Notes under the pieces: model-generated
What the model was told of the DNA's origin: nothing
Database searches by the model: none
Seen by the model: the letters and a program-made list of their open reading frames with translations, nothing else
In this document: positions 43,947-52,114 of the stretch, piece after piece
Layout: every line of letters begins with the position of its first letter
Position numbering within the stretch: position 1 is the stretch's first letter
From: Candidatus Pseudoscillospira faecavium
GTDB lineage: Bacteria > Bacillota > Clostridia > Oscillospirales > Oscillospiraceae
Length of the DNA stretch: 64,000 nt
NCBI GenBank assembly: GCA_904420565.1
Contig: CAJFVV010000024.1
Span: forward strand, 27,111 to 91,110
Reading direction: 5' to 3'
Program-made: the position numbers and the translations under genes

Positions 43947-44324
43947 ATGAAAAAAGCCATTACTGCCGAACAGGCCCCCGCTGCAATCGGCCCATATTCC
44001 CATGGCATTTCTGTCGGAACTCTTTTTTTCACTTCAGGGCAAATTCCGCTGGTACCGGAAACAGGGATATTGGCAGGAGAAACCATTGAGGTACAAACGC
44101 AGCAGGTATTGGCCAATCTTTCTGCCATACTTGCCGCAAACAGTATGACGTTTGCAAATGTTGTAAAAACTACAGTTTTTTTAACGGATTTAGCTGATTT
44201 TTCTGTTGTTAATAAAATCTATGCCGCTGAATTTCCGGAAGAGCCCCCTGCCCGTTCCTGCGTGCAGGTTGCGGCGCTTCCGGCTGGTGCCAAAATAGAG
44301 ATTGAACTTGTTGCCGCCAGATAA
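43947..44324 (+). CDS. ridA: RidA-family enamine/imine deaminase
   Basis: Trimeric protein that hydrolyses reactive enamine or imine intermediates released by PLP enzymes such as threonine dehydratase. The 125-residue protein has APAAIGPYSHGISVG at the N-terminus, FTSGQIPL near residue 31 and the C-terminal PARSCVQVAALPAGAKIEIELVA, with the conserved arginine that binds the substrate carboxylate. ACAAGGAGG precedes the ATG. Single-gene unit. Confidence 0.95.
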   Translation: MKKAITAEQAPAAIGPYSHGISVGTLFFTSGQIPLVPETGILAGETIEVQTQQVLANLSAILAANSMTFANVVKTTVFLTDLADFSVVNKIYAAEFPEEPPARSCVQVAALPAGAKIEIELVAAR

Positions 44325-44339
44325 CTGTGCTTTGTGAAA

Positions 44340-44389
44340 GAAAATGAACGCCTGCTGCCGCATAAGCGGACAAGCAGGCGTTCATTTTC
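44340..44389. terminator. Bidirectional terminator between ridA and the XRE gene
   Basis: A perfect 17-bp stem (GAAAATGAACGCCTGCT with AGCAGGCGTTCATTTTC) between two convergent genes. Confidence 0.9.
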
Positions 44390-44395
44390 CTGTTT

Positions 44396-44884
44396 TCAAC
44401 AATCGGAAGAACCAGCGTGTTTCTCTTTGCGCCAACGTTTCAAGGTCGGCAAAAATTTCCTGAGCGCAGTTCGCGCCTCTTCTTTTGTAAGCTGCAGCCC
44501 ATTTGCTTGGTTCCATTCATCCAGATACTGCAAATTGGATTCGATCAGCTCTTCCATAGTAAGCTCCCGCGTGAATGTACCATGCTGATAACAAAATGTG
44601 CAGTATTCATTTGAAAGATGCCCATTCTGTTCTGTGCCTTTATCACTTGCCTGCTGCAAAACCATCCCGCAGCTTTGACAAATTTCAGCGGGGTTTCCCA
44701 GCAGATAATCTACAGATACGCAAAAAGTGCTTGCGATCAGCTGGAGCGTGTCGCTATTGGGAACGGTTTCTCCATTTTCCCAGCGAGACACAGCCTGTCT
44801 TGTCACAAACAATTTGTCCGCAAATTCTTCCTGGGACAATCCTAAACTCTTGCGCAGCTGCAAAATTGCTTCTTTGGTTTTCAT
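44396..44884 (-). CDS. XRE-family HTH regulator with C-terminal zinc ribbon
   Basis: A 162-residue regulator. Residues about 5-60 form a helix-turn-helix: LRKSLGLSQEEFADKLFVTR, then AVSRWENGETVPNSDTLQLIA. The C-terminal half is the putative zinc-ribbon domain, with CQSCGM near residue 77 and EYCTFCYQHGTFT near 102. This combination is frequent in Firmicutes but has no known ligand. The frame extends upstream to 45034, but AAGGAGGGG fits the ATG at 44884. Its target genes are unknown. Confidence 0.88.
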   Translation of the reverse strand: MKTKEAILQLRKSLGLSQEEFADKLFVTRQAVSRWENGETVPNSDTLQLIASTFCVSVDYLLGNPAEICQSCGMVLQQASDKGTEQNGHLSNEYCTFCYQHGTFTRELTMEELIESNLQYLDEWNQANGLQLTKEEARTALRKFLPTLKRWRKEKHAGSSDC

Positions 44885-45068
44885 TGCGCGTCCCCTCCTT
44901 GTTGCTTTCAATGATAACATTTCTGCAAGATATGCACAAGCAACAGGATGTTGCGTCAACAGCCTGTACCGATGTAAAGAAATATTGAGGGAGCACGCAC
45001 AATCTGTAATGCAAAAAAGGCGGGAACTGTTCAAAATCTCAGTTCCCGTCCCATCTGGTCAAATTTTC

Positions 45069-45953
45069 TCACATGGCTCTTGGATGTGCTTTGTTGTAGA
45101 CATCCTTCAGCTTTTGGTTAATCAAATTTGCATAAATCTGCGTAGAAGAAATATCGGCGTGTCCCAACATTTCCTGAATAGAACGCAGATCTGCACCGTT
45201 TTTCAGCAAATGCGCTGCAAAGGAATGACGCAGCGTATGCGGTGTGATATCTTTATCAATCTGCGCTTTTTCCTGGTAGTATTTGATAATTTTCCAAAAT
45301 CCCTGGCGGCTCATGCGCTCACCGTTCATATTCACAAACAGCGCCTTTTCTTCAGGATCCGCAATCATGCTTGGCCGGATATTCTCCATATAATCCCGCA
45401 ATGCTTTCACCGCTGCCGGATAAAGCGGGATCATCCGAACCTTTGCCTTCCCTGCGCAACGAATAATCCCGGCAGCAAGATTTACATCGGTTACATCCAA
45501 AGAGATCAATTCGCTGACCCGGATACCTGTGGCATACAAAAGTTCCAGCATCGCATGATCCCGATACCCTTTCATATCTGTACATTTTGGCTGCTCCAGG
45601 AAAAGTTCGACTTCCTGTCCGGTCAGAATCTGCGGAAGCCGGCGCTCTACTTTCACTGGGACAATATTTTGTGCAGGATTTTTTTGCAAATACCCTTCCA
45701 AAACCAGGTAATGGTAGAAAGACTTCAACGCCGCAACAGACCGCGTTACTGTTGCAGCAGACTTCCCCTTGCCTGTCATCCAGTCCATATACTTCTGGAT
45801 AGTCTCTCGATGAACCTGCAAAATATCTTTGGACACAGATTCCAGATAGGTCTCAAACTGACGTACATCCCTCGTGTAAGAACTCAAAGTATTTGCAGAT
45901 GCATGGCGCTCTCCGACCAAATATGCCTGATATCCCTTGATGTAATCGGTCAC
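45069..45953 (-). CDS. xerD: Tyrosine recombinase XerD
   Basis: Housekeeping recombinase that resolves chromosome dimers at dif. The 294-residue length is that of XerD. An N-terminal SAM-like domain precedes catalytic Arg in TGIRVSELISL, Lys in GKAKVRMIPL, HTLRHSFAAHLL, and LGHADISSTQIYANL with the nucleophilic tyrosine. The frame extends upstream to 46013, but GAGGGAGGG fits the GTG at 45953 and gives the usual N-terminus. spoIIM lies directly upstream, as it does near xerD in B. subtilis. Confidence 0.92.
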   Translation of the reverse strand: MTDYIKGYQAYLVGERHASANTLSSYTRDVRQFETYLESVSKDILQVHRETIQKYMDWMTGKGKSAATVTRSVAALKSFYHYLVLEGYLQKNPAQNIVPVKVERRLPQILTGQEVELFLEQPKCTDMKGYRDHAMLELLYATGIRVSELISLDVTDVNLAAGIIRCAGKAKVRMIPLYPAAVKALRDYMENIRPSMIADPEEKALFVNMNGERMSRQGFWKIIKYYQEKAQIDKDITPHTLRHSFAAHLLKNGADLRSIQEMLGHADISSTQIYANLINQKLKDVYNKAHPRAM

Positions 45954-45991
45954 AGATACACCCTCCCTCTTTTGATAGAACTCTTCTCTCT

Positions 45992-46609
45992 TTATAAAAC
46001 GGCATACAGCCATTCCACCAAAAACAGATGCTCCAACAGAGCCCCGGCAAACAAGATCAATATACAGGCAGCAAACCGTAAAACTGTATATTCCATACGA
46101 ACAGGTTCAGCATGCCTTCTGTTTTGTTTGTTTAACCGTTTTGCTGCGGAAGCCATACCAGCGTTTGCCAGAAAGAAACAGCACGGAAGCGTAACCAAGC
46201 AGCGCAGGCCGAAAAACAGCACCGCCAAAAAAACGCTGTGCTCCCCAGCGGCATAAAGAACTGCAGAAACAGCAAAAGATGTCATGAACCCCTGATATGC
46301 AACAAATGTCGGGATCAAAAATACGCCGACAGGCACAAGTCCCAGGCAAAATAACACAATAGGATATTTACAATATGAAAAAAGCGTATATCCAAACGGG
46401 GCATTTTCAATTTTCCCTTCCTGCAGCAGAAGCAGGAAAGAATGAAAAAATCCCTGCAGCTCTGTGCTTTGATACACAGCTTGCTGCCCGGCTGCATAAT
46501 GACCGGCCAGCGCGCCGAGAAGAAAACACCCCGCCAAAAGCAGCATCACTACAACAGAAGAATCTGCCAAAACAACTCGTCCATGAAAAACTTTGCGGCT
46601 CAACGGCAA
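45992..46609 (-). CDS. spoIIM: Stage II sporulation protein M
   Basis: Membrane component of the DMP complex (with SpoIID and SpoIIP) that drives engulfment of the forespore. The 205-residue protein has about five transmembrane helices: near 19-38, 82-102, 107-125, 128-150 and 176-198. The conserved GLVPVGVFLIPTFVAYQGFMTSFAV lies in the middle. Length, topology and the xerD neighbour support the call. The identification rests more on topology and context than on sharp motifs. Confidence 0.82.
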   Translation of the reverse strand: MPLSRKVFHGRVVLADSSVVVMLLLAGCFLLGALAGHYAAGQQAVYQSTELQGFFHSFLLLLQEGKIENAPFGYTLFSYCKYPIVLFCLGLVPVGVFLIPTFVAYQGFMTSFAVSAVLYAAGEHSVFLAVLFFGLRCLVTLPCCFFLANAGMASAAKRLNKQNRRHAEPVRMEYTVLRFAACILILFAGALLEHLFLVEWLYAVL

Positions 46610-46942
46610 CTCACCTCAAAACAGCATATGCAGTTGCCGCATACCTTAGAATGGACGATTATCCTGAAATCTTTACATATAAAATAATAATTCACAAAGC
46701 ACTTTTTCGCAAGGCAAAATCCGCAGGGCAGTGCAATTTTGTCGATTATGCCAAAATATTATGTAAACATTTTTATGTAAACTTCAGAAACGCTTAAAAG
46801 CCGCCGTATGAGCCTTCTCCGAGCAATGCACAAAATATAGTCCTGTATCCCGGGATACAGGACTATATACAGGATAATTCGTGTTGTCTGACATGTCGCA
46901 CGCGCAATTACGGATTGTATAACCCGAGTGCTCGCCGCTCCC
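46610..46942. other. Intergenic region between scfB and spoIIM
   Basis: About 330 bases. The half next to spoIIM (46640-46800) is AT-rich and should hold its promoter, probably sigma-E type, which I could not define. The half next to scfB carries a perfect palindrome at 46835-46868. No credible ORF. Confidence 0.6.
46835..46868 (-). terminator. Perfect 34-base palindrome, probable terminator after scfB
   Basis: ATATAGTCCTGTATCC is followed at once by its exact reverse complement, with no spacer. On the minus strand a TTTTG tract follows. It lies about 75 bases beyond the scfB stop, and terminator function is likely. Confidence 0.65.
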
Positions 46943-48289
46943 TTACTCTTCTGTCGCTGCAGCTGCTTTTAGTGCAATTGCACACTCAAGACGTTTGCGC
47001 TCCATTTCACAAGCGATGTGATTTGGTGTTTTAATGTCGTGGTTGACCAGCAGATTGGATGCGCTGCAGCCGCCTGTGCAATAAAATTTCGCCCAGCAGT
47101 CGGCACATTCATTTCTGGTGTAGATATTCAAACCCGCAAATTGCTCGGATACTGCCAAATTAAACGCTTGCTGATGCACATTTCCCAATTTGTATTCTTC
47201 TTGTCCCACAAACTGATGGCATGGATATATGTCGCCTTCCGGTGTAACCGCCACATACTCACACCCCGCCCCACAGCCTCTGATTCGTTTAATCACGCAA
47301 GGACCTTGTGTCAGATCTACATTAAAATGGAAAAAGTTGAAATCGTGGCGGTCTTTCATAATCTCGGCCAAACGCTCATACTCAGCACAGATAGCCGGCA
47401 AATCTTCTTCCCTGAGCGCATAATCACAATGCTCGTCTGCAGAAACTGGCTCCACAGAAATTTGCCGGAATCCTTCTTCTGCGATAGCCAAAACATCCTT
47501 GGAAAAATCAAGATTTTCCCTGGTAAATGTGCCGCGCAGATAGAAGTCTTTATCGCCGCGTTTTTCAACCAGCTTCTTAAATTTGGGCAAAATGATATCA
47601 TAACTTCCCCGTCCGTTTGGTGTAACGCGGAAGTGGTCATTCACCTCTTTGCGGCCATCCAGCGAAAGCACACAGTTGTCCATTTCCTGATTGATATAAT
47701 CAATGGTTTCATCATCCAGGAGCACGCCGTTTGTTGTAATGGTAAAACGAAAATGCTTTCCGCTTTCCTTTTCACGGGAACGTGCATAAGCCACAGTTTC
47801 TTTCACAACATCCATCGCCATCAGAGGTTCTCCGCCGAAAAAGTCCACTTCAATATTGCGCCGCTGTCCGGACCGTGCAATGACAAAATCAATGGCCGCT
47901 TTGGCGGTATCCACATCCATCAGCAGCCGACCCGTTCCAAAGTCTCCGGTAGCCGCAAAACAATATTTGCAGCGCAGATTGCAGTCGTGAGACACATGGA
48001 GACACAGCGCTTTGATCGGCGCATTTTTAATGACAGCCATAGCCGGGTCAATGTAATCTGCCGGAGCAAATAGTTCCCCTTTTTTCACCAGTTCCTGCAG
48101 TTCTCCATAGCTTTCCTCCACGGTATCCTGCTCATATTCCGGCAGAGCTGCCGCAATTTCTTCCAGAGGCGTCGTCGGATCTTTCATTTTCTGCAGCACC
48201 GCATAGGTAATATTATCCAAAACATGTACAGCACCGCTGTTCACATCCACAGCCAGATTTTGCCCAAGCAGCGAAAATGTATGTACCAT
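46943..48289 (-). CDS. scfB: SCIFF radical-SAM maturase (thioether-forming)
   Basis: Radical-SAM SPASM enzyme that installs a thioether cross-link in the SCIFF peptide. The 448-residue protein has an N-terminal peptide-binding RRE-like region (about 1-90) and the radical-SAM motif CNLRCKYCFA near 106. The FFGGEP strand follows near 150. The auxiliary-cluster SPASM part contains CGAGCEYVAVTPEGDIYPCH, CADCWAKFYC and GGCSASN. The frame extends upstream to 48469 across scfA. The ATG at 48289 has the conserved MVHTF start. The substrate gene is immediately upstream. Confidence 0.94.
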   Translation of the reverse strand: MVHTFSLLGQNLAVDVNSGAVHVLDNITYAVLQKMKDPTTPLEEIAAALPEYEQDTVEESYGELQELVKKGELFAPADYIDPAMAVIKNAPIKALCLHVSHDCNLRCKYCFAATGDFGTGRLLMDVDTAKAAIDFVIARSGQRRNIEVDFFGGEPLMAMDVVKETVAYARSREKESGKHFRFTITTNGVLLDDETIDYINQEMDNCVLSLDGRKEVNDHFRVTPNGRGSYDIILPKFKKLVEKRGDKDFYLRGTFTRENLDFSKDVLAIAEEGFRQISVEPVSADEHCDYALREEDLPAICAEYERLAEIMKDRHDFNFFHFNVDLTQGPCVIKRIRGCGAGCEYVAVTPEGDIYPCHQFVGQEEYKLGNVHQQAFNLAVSEQFAGLNIYTRNECADCWAKFYCTGGCSASNLLVNHDIKTPNHIACEMERKRLECAIALKAAAATEE

Positions 48290-48315
48290 AAAATTTATCT
48301 CCTTATCACGCAGTA

Positions 48316-48371
48316 GAAAGGACGGACTCCGCGGCCGCTCCTTCCCGGAGCCGCCCAGCAGGTCCGCCCTT
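48316..48371 (-). terminator. Attenuator-like hairpin between scfA and scfB
   Basis: On the minus strand GGGCGGAC pairs with GTCCGTCC, with an inner GGCGGCTCC and GGAGCGGCC stem, followed by TTTCT. It would let part of the transcripts stop after scfA and give more peptide than enzyme. Confidence 0.65.
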
Positions 48372-48393
48372 ATGGTTTCGTTGCGAAAGCAGC

Positions 48394-48537
48394 TTACTGC
48401 TTGTTTTCGCACTTCTGATTCGCAACAGTGCAGGAGGTCTTGCATGCAGACTGGCAAGAAGTCTGGCACTCACCGCAACCGCCCTTTGCCGCGCTGTTCT
48501 TCAGCGTAGCACCATTCAAGGTCTTGATGTGCTTCAT
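48394..48537 (-). CDS. scfA: SCIFF peptide precursor (six cysteines in forty-five)
   Basis: A 47-codon gene encoding the ribosomally made precursor modified by ScfB. It begins MKHIKTLNGATLKNSAAKGG. The core reads CGECQTSCQSACKTSC, then KC, giving six cysteines with the exact C-x2-C-x3-C-x3-C-x3-C spacing of SCIFF. It ends ENKQ. AAGGAGG precedes the ATG. The finished product's role is unknown; it is nearly universal in Clostridia. Confidence 0.96.
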   Translation of the reverse strand: MKHIKTLNGATLKNSAAKGGCGECQTSCQSACKTSCTVANQKCENKQ

Positions 48538-48585
48538 CACTTTTCTCCTCCTTAGTTGAACAATTAGTCTTATTTTACCACAGGG

Positions 48586-49020
48586 TTATCTTTTTTTCAA
48601 TCGTATCGTTGCATTTTTCTTAAATTTCTTCTTTTTCCCGCCGCCAAACAGCAAAATAGCCAAAACTGCCGAAAGCAGCATCACCAGCGCTGTAATGCCA
48701 AGGCTCAGCCAGTTTGTCTGCGCCTCAAAGGCAAGCATACCTGTCAAAAGCAGCACCGCAAGAAAAATCACCTGCGAAAGGATCGCTTTCGGCATCCGTT
48801 GATGTCGGATAAAAAGAGTTGACACTGCAGCCGCTCCAAATGCCGCCAACGCACTGAGTGCGTACAGCAGCATCGAACGGAACGTCCATGGAATCAAACC
48901 CGCATGAATGAGTCCGGAAAAAATTAAAATTCCCGCTGTATAAAAAGCGGCCGTAAAAACAACAGACTTCCAGAGTCCGCGAATCAGTCCAAGCCAGTCA
49001 GACGTCTTTTTCCTTTCCAT
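48586..49020 (-). CDS. TIGR04086-type membrane protein
   Basis: A 144-residue protein with four predicted transmembrane helices (about 18-40, 47-67, 79-98 and 104-126) and a lysine-rich C-terminus ending RLKKR. Membrane proteins of this kind are regularly found between yajC and scfA in Clostridia. The name TIGR04086 is given from memory of that context. Function unknown. GGGGAGG precedes the ATG and is partly buried in a hairpin. Confidence 0.78.
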   Translation of the reverse strand: MERKKTSDWLGLIRGLWKSVVFTAAFYTAGILIFSGLIHAGLIPWTFRSMLLYALSALAAFGAAAVSTLFIRHQRMPKAILSQVIFLAVLLLTGMLAFEAQTNWLSLGITALVMLLSAVLAILLFGGGKKKKFKKNATIRLKKR

Positions 49021-49029
49021 AAAAATCCT

Positions 49030-49062
49030 CCCCTCGCATATGGTAATAACCTATGCAAGGGG
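49030..49062 (-). promoter_or_regulatory. Hairpin overlapping the ribosome-binding site of the TIGR04086 gene
   Basis: On the minus strand CCCCTTGCATA pairs with TATGCGAGGGG (11 bp, one G-T pair). Its 3' arm supplies GGGG of the GGGGAGG site. It could be a yajC terminator, a translational brake, or both. Confidence 0.55.
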
Positions 49063-49092
49063 AGCATTTGAAAGAACCGATTTTGAAAAAGC

Positions 49093-49461
49093 TTACTTGC
49101 TTTCCTCTTCTTCATCAATGCCGAAAGCTTCCGCACGCTCTTCCGGCGTCTGGTTTTTACGGTTTTTCTTATCATTATTGGTGTCTTCAATCTTTTTCTG
49201 AACACCGACCGTGGAGACAGCCCATTTGGCAAATTCCATACGCACACGATCTTCGCTGGTTTCAATAATAATCGTATCCGTATCAATTTTCACAATACGG
49301 CCCACAACGCCGCCGATGGTTGTAATCTGGTCGCCTTTGCGCAGATTGCTGCGCATCTCTTCCTGCTGCTTTTTCCGTTTGCTTTCCGGCCGGATCATAA
49401 ACAAATAGAATACTGCAATCAGGACCACAATCATGATCAGGGTATAACCCGAATTTCCCAT
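49093..49461 (-). CDS. yajC: Preprotein translocase subunit YajC
   Basis: Small membrane protein associated with SecDF. The N-terminal helix (about residues 6-24) is followed by IRPESKRKKQQEEMRSNLRKGDQITTIGGVVGRI, read here in two conserved blocks, and a strand-rich cytoplasmic part. The 122-residue length includes an acidic tail. It lies between tgt and the SCIFF genes, a standard clostridial order. Confidence 0.94.
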   Translation of the reverse strand: MGNSGYTLIMIVVLIAVFYLFMIRPESKRKKQQEEMRSNLRKGDQITTIGGVVGRIVKIDTDTIIIETSEDRVRMEFAKWAVSTVGVQKKIEDTNNDKKNRKNQTPEERAEAFGIDEEEESK

Positions 49462-49567
49462 TTTTCATAACTCCTTTGTGCTTTCATAATATTTTCCCTG
49501 CATCAAAATCGATACTTGTATAAGTATATCGGATATCTGCTGGGATTGCAAGCAATTTTTCCGCGGA

Positions 49568-50698
49568 TTATATGCGTTGATCCAATACACCGCTATAGGC
49601 TCTGCGAAAAGCCTGGAATGTTCCATCTTCCAGCGCATCACGAATGCGCTGCATCAGCATATTGTAAAAATATAAATTGTGCATCACACACAGGCGCAAT
49701 GCCAGAACCTCTTCCGCTTTCATCAAATGGCGCAGATACGCCTTGGAAAAGTTTTTGCATACAGGACAACCGCATGTATCGTCGATAGGGCTGTCATCTG
49801 TTTTGTATTTTTCATTTTTCAAATTGATGGCGCCTTTCCATGTATACAGTTTTCCATGGCGCGCATTGCGCGCAGGCATCACACAGTCGAAGAAATCAAT
49901 GCCCCTGGCAACACCTTCAATGATATTGGACGGTGTGCCGACGCCCATTAAATACCGCGGCTTATTGTGCGGCATATACGGCTCTACAGCATCCAGGATC
50001 TCATACATTACCTCTGTTGGTTCGCCCACTGCCAAACCGCCCACCGCAAAACCGTCACAATCCATATCCGCAATCTGCTTCATATGCCAGATACGAAGAT
50101 CCGGATAAGTACATCCCTGATTGATCCCAAACAGCATTTGTGCAGGATTGACCGTATCCGGCAGCGCATTCAGCCGCTTGTGCTCCCGAATGCATCGCTC
50201 CAGCCATCGGGTAGTGCGTTCAACCGAGGCTTTGGCATATTCATATCGGGCAGGATTTTCAACACATTCGTCAAAGGCCATAGCAATATCAGAACCGAGA
50301 TTACTCTGGATACGCATGCTCTCTTCCGGCCCCATGAAAATTTTCCGGCCGTCCACATGGGATGCAAATGTGACACCTTCTTCTTTAATCTGCCGCAATT
50401 TAGCCAGAGAGAAAACCTGAAATCCACCGCTGTCCGTCAAAATTGGGCCGTCCCAATGCATGAAAGCATGCAAACCGCCCATCGTGCGCACCACATCGTC
50501 ACCCGGACGAACGTGCAGATGGTATGTGTTGGATAATTCAATCTGGCATCCCAATTCTTTCAGATCCAGCGCAGAAACACCGCCTTTGATGGCAGCCTGG
50601 GTTCCCACATTCATAAATACAGGTGTTTGCACTGTCCCGTGTGCACAAGTAAAAACACCTCGCCTTGCGTGGCCATCCGTCTTTATTACTTCAAACAC
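49568..50698 (-). CDS. tgt: Queuine tRNA-ribosyltransferase
   Basis: Exchanges guanine 34 for preQ1 in GUN tRNAs. The 376-residue TIM barrel has GTVQTPVFMNVGTQAAIKG near residue 22, LSNTYHL, the catalytic DSGGFQVFS near 90, GGLAVGEP near 218, and the zinc site CGCPVCKN with a distal histidine near 330. The start is GTG, supported by GGGGAG seven bases upstream. It lies 51 bases downstream of queA in the same unit. Confidence 0.96.
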   Translation of the reverse strand: MFEVIKTDGHARRGVFTCAHGTVQTPVFMNVGTQAAIKGGVSALDLKELGCQIELSNTYHLHVRPGDDVVRTMGGLHAFMHWDGPILTDSGGFQVFSLAKLRQIKEEGVTFASHVDGRKIFMGPEESMRIQSNLGSDIAMAFDECVENPARYEYAKASVERTTRWLERCIREHKRLNALPDTVNPAQMLFGINQGCTYPDLRIWHMKQIADMDCDGFAVGGLAVGEPTEVMYEILDAVEPYMPHNKPRYLMGVGTPSNIIEGVARGIDFFDCVMPARNARHGKLYTWKGAINLKNEKYKTDDSPIDDTCGCPVCKNFSKAYLRHLMKAEEVLALRLCVMHNLYFYNMLMQRIRDALEDGTFQAFRRAYSGVLDQRI

Positions 50699-50749
50699 AG
50701 CCTACTCCCCTATCCATCTCTCCACATAAAACATATTTGTTCTACAAAG

Positions 50750-51775
50750 TTAATAAATAAACATCGCGTCGCCAAAGCTGAAAAAACGGTATTTTTTTTC
50801 AACAGCTTCCCGATAAGCTTCCAAAATATGTTCCCGACCAGCCAATGCAGATACCAGCATAATCAATGTGGACTCCGGCAGATGGAAATTGGTAATCAGG
50901 CAATCCAGCACCTTAAATCGATATCCTGGATAAATATAGATATTTGTCCACCCCGCTGATTCCTGCAAAGTGCCATCCTCCTGCGCCCAGCTTTCAATTG
51001 TGCGGCAGGATGTAGTTCCAACGCAAATCACTCGTCCGCCGGCGCGCTTGGTTTCATTGATGATTTTCGCAGTTTTCTGGGAAATCATGCAATATTCGCT
51101 ATGCATTTCATGCTCTGTAATGTTTTCTTCCTTTACAGGCCGAAACGTCCCCAAACCCACATGAAGGGTTACATAACAAAGTTTCACACCCATAGCTTCA
51201 ATCTGCTGCAAAAGTTCTTCTGTAAAATGCAACCCCGCAGTGGGCGCCGCAGCGGATCCCATTTCCCTGGAGTAAACCGTCTGATAGCGCTCGGGATCCT
51301 GCAGTTCTTTTTTGATATAAGGCGGCAGCGGCATTTTCCCCAGCCGTTCCAGTACTTCCAGGAAAATCCCCTCATAAGAAAACCGCACCAGGCGGTTTCC
51401 GCCAGGCAGTTCCTCTGTGACTTCAGCAGTCAGCTCACCATTGCCGAAAACAACTTGTGCCCCGGGTTTCATTTTCTTGCCCGGGCGCACCAGGCACTCC
51501 CAAGTTTTATTGCCGCGGTCAATCAACAGCAATACTTCACAGGCGCCTCCTCCCGGCAGGCGATGCCCCAAAAGCCGCGCCGGCAGCACCCGGGAATCAT
51601 TCATCACCAGGCAGTCTCCCGGTTTCAGCAGTGTCGGCAGCTCATAAAAATGCATGTGCTGTCTGGCGCCTGTACGTTTGTCCAGCGTCAGCAGCCGGGA
51701 CGCATCCCGCTGATCCAGCGGCGTCTGGGCAATCAGTTCTTCCGGCAAATCATAATAAAAATCATGTGTTTTCAT
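50750..51775 (-). CDS. queA: S-adenosylmethionine:tRNA ribosyltransferase-isomerase
   Basis: Adds the cyclopentene ring to preQ1-modified tRNA. The 341-residue protein has [23 protein letters not shown] at its N-terminus (in two conserved blocks), [13 protein letters not shown] near residue 58, [17 protein letters not shown] near 172 and [19 protein letters not shown] near 293. The ribosome-binding site AGGATGA is modest. It is the first gene of the queA-tgt-yajC-scf unit. Confidence 0.96.
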   Translation of the reverse strand: MKTHDFYYDLPEELIAQTPLDQRDASRLLTLDKRTGARQHMHFYELPTLLKPGDCLVMNDSRVLPARLLGHRLPGGGACEVLLLIDRGNKTWECLVRPGKKMKPGAQVVFGNGELTAEVTEELPGGNRLVRFSYEGIFLEVLERLGKMPLPPYIKKELQDPERYQTVYSREMGSAAAPTAGLHFTEELLQQIEAMGVKLCYVTLHVGLGTFRPVKEENITEHEMHSEYCMISQKTAKIINETKRAGGRVICVGTTSCRTIESWAQEDGTLQESAGWTNIYIYPGYRFKVLDCLITNFHLPESTLIMLVSALAGREHILEAYREAVEKKYRFFSFGDAMFIY

Positions 51776-51920
51776 GGAATATAATTCATCCTGTCCTGTG
51801 TATTGTTTTCATGCGCAGCATAAATCATTTTTGCCGCTTGCGCGGAAAGTTCCCCCAAAGACCTGCTTACAATTACTCAAAAAGAACCATGTCAGCATTC
51901 CGGTAAAACCGAGAAGCAAA

Positions 51921-51949
51921 TTGACAGGCTTTCCGAAATATGCTAACAT
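51921..51949 (+). promoter_or_regulatory. Candidate sigma-A promoter of asd
   Basis: A perfect TTGACA (51921-51926), a 17-base spacer and TAACAT (51944-51949). It would give a leader of about 160 bases. A weaker alternative, TTTACA with TAAAAT, lies at 51992-52021. Confidence 0.55.
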
Positions 51950-52008
51950 AAAGAGCAATTTACAGAGATTTTCTCCGCACAATCGCATTTTTTTACAGAC
52001 AATTTTAT

Positions 52009-52037
52009 ATTATAATAAAATTATCCGCATTTTTCAA
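52009..52037 (-). promoter_or_regulatory. Sigma-A promoter of queA
   Basis: TTGAAA (52037-52032), a 17-base spacer and a perfect TATAAT (52014-52009) on the minus strand, leaving a leader of about 225 bases before queA. Confidence 0.7.
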
Positions 52038-52067
52038 CCCAATTTATCGCCTTTTTAGAGAGAACCC

Positions 52068-52090
52068 AGCGCGCTCCAGCGCGCTTTTTA
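52068..52090 (+). terminator. Terminator-like hairpin in the asd leader
   Basis: Two copies of the self-complementary octamer AGCGCGCT separated by CC and followed by TTTTTAG, 25 bases before asd. No plus-strand gene lies upstream for 7.7 kb, so it may act as an attenuator. Confidence 0.6.
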
Positions 52091-52114
52091 GTTTAGTATT
52101 GGAGGCAAAGGACA

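Larger units (their letters stand above)
51776..52114. other. Divergent leader region between queA and asd
   Basis: About 340 bases. The queA promoter lies near 52009-52037 (minus) and a candidate asd promoter near 51921-51949 (plus). Their transcripts would therefore overlap at the 5' ends by about 45 bases. A terminator-like hairpin lies just before asd. No known aptamer pattern is visible. Confidence 0.55.

Noticed and set aside
44885-45034. Extended N-terminus of the XRE regulator
   Set aside because: Composition is not protein-like, and a strong AAGGAGGGG site sets the start at 44884.
51809-51949. A 46-codon minus-strand ORF in the queA leader with a short hydrophobic stretch
   Set aside because: No ribosome-binding site precedes the ATG, and the frame lies across a candidate asd promoter. 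Not strong enough to call a gene.
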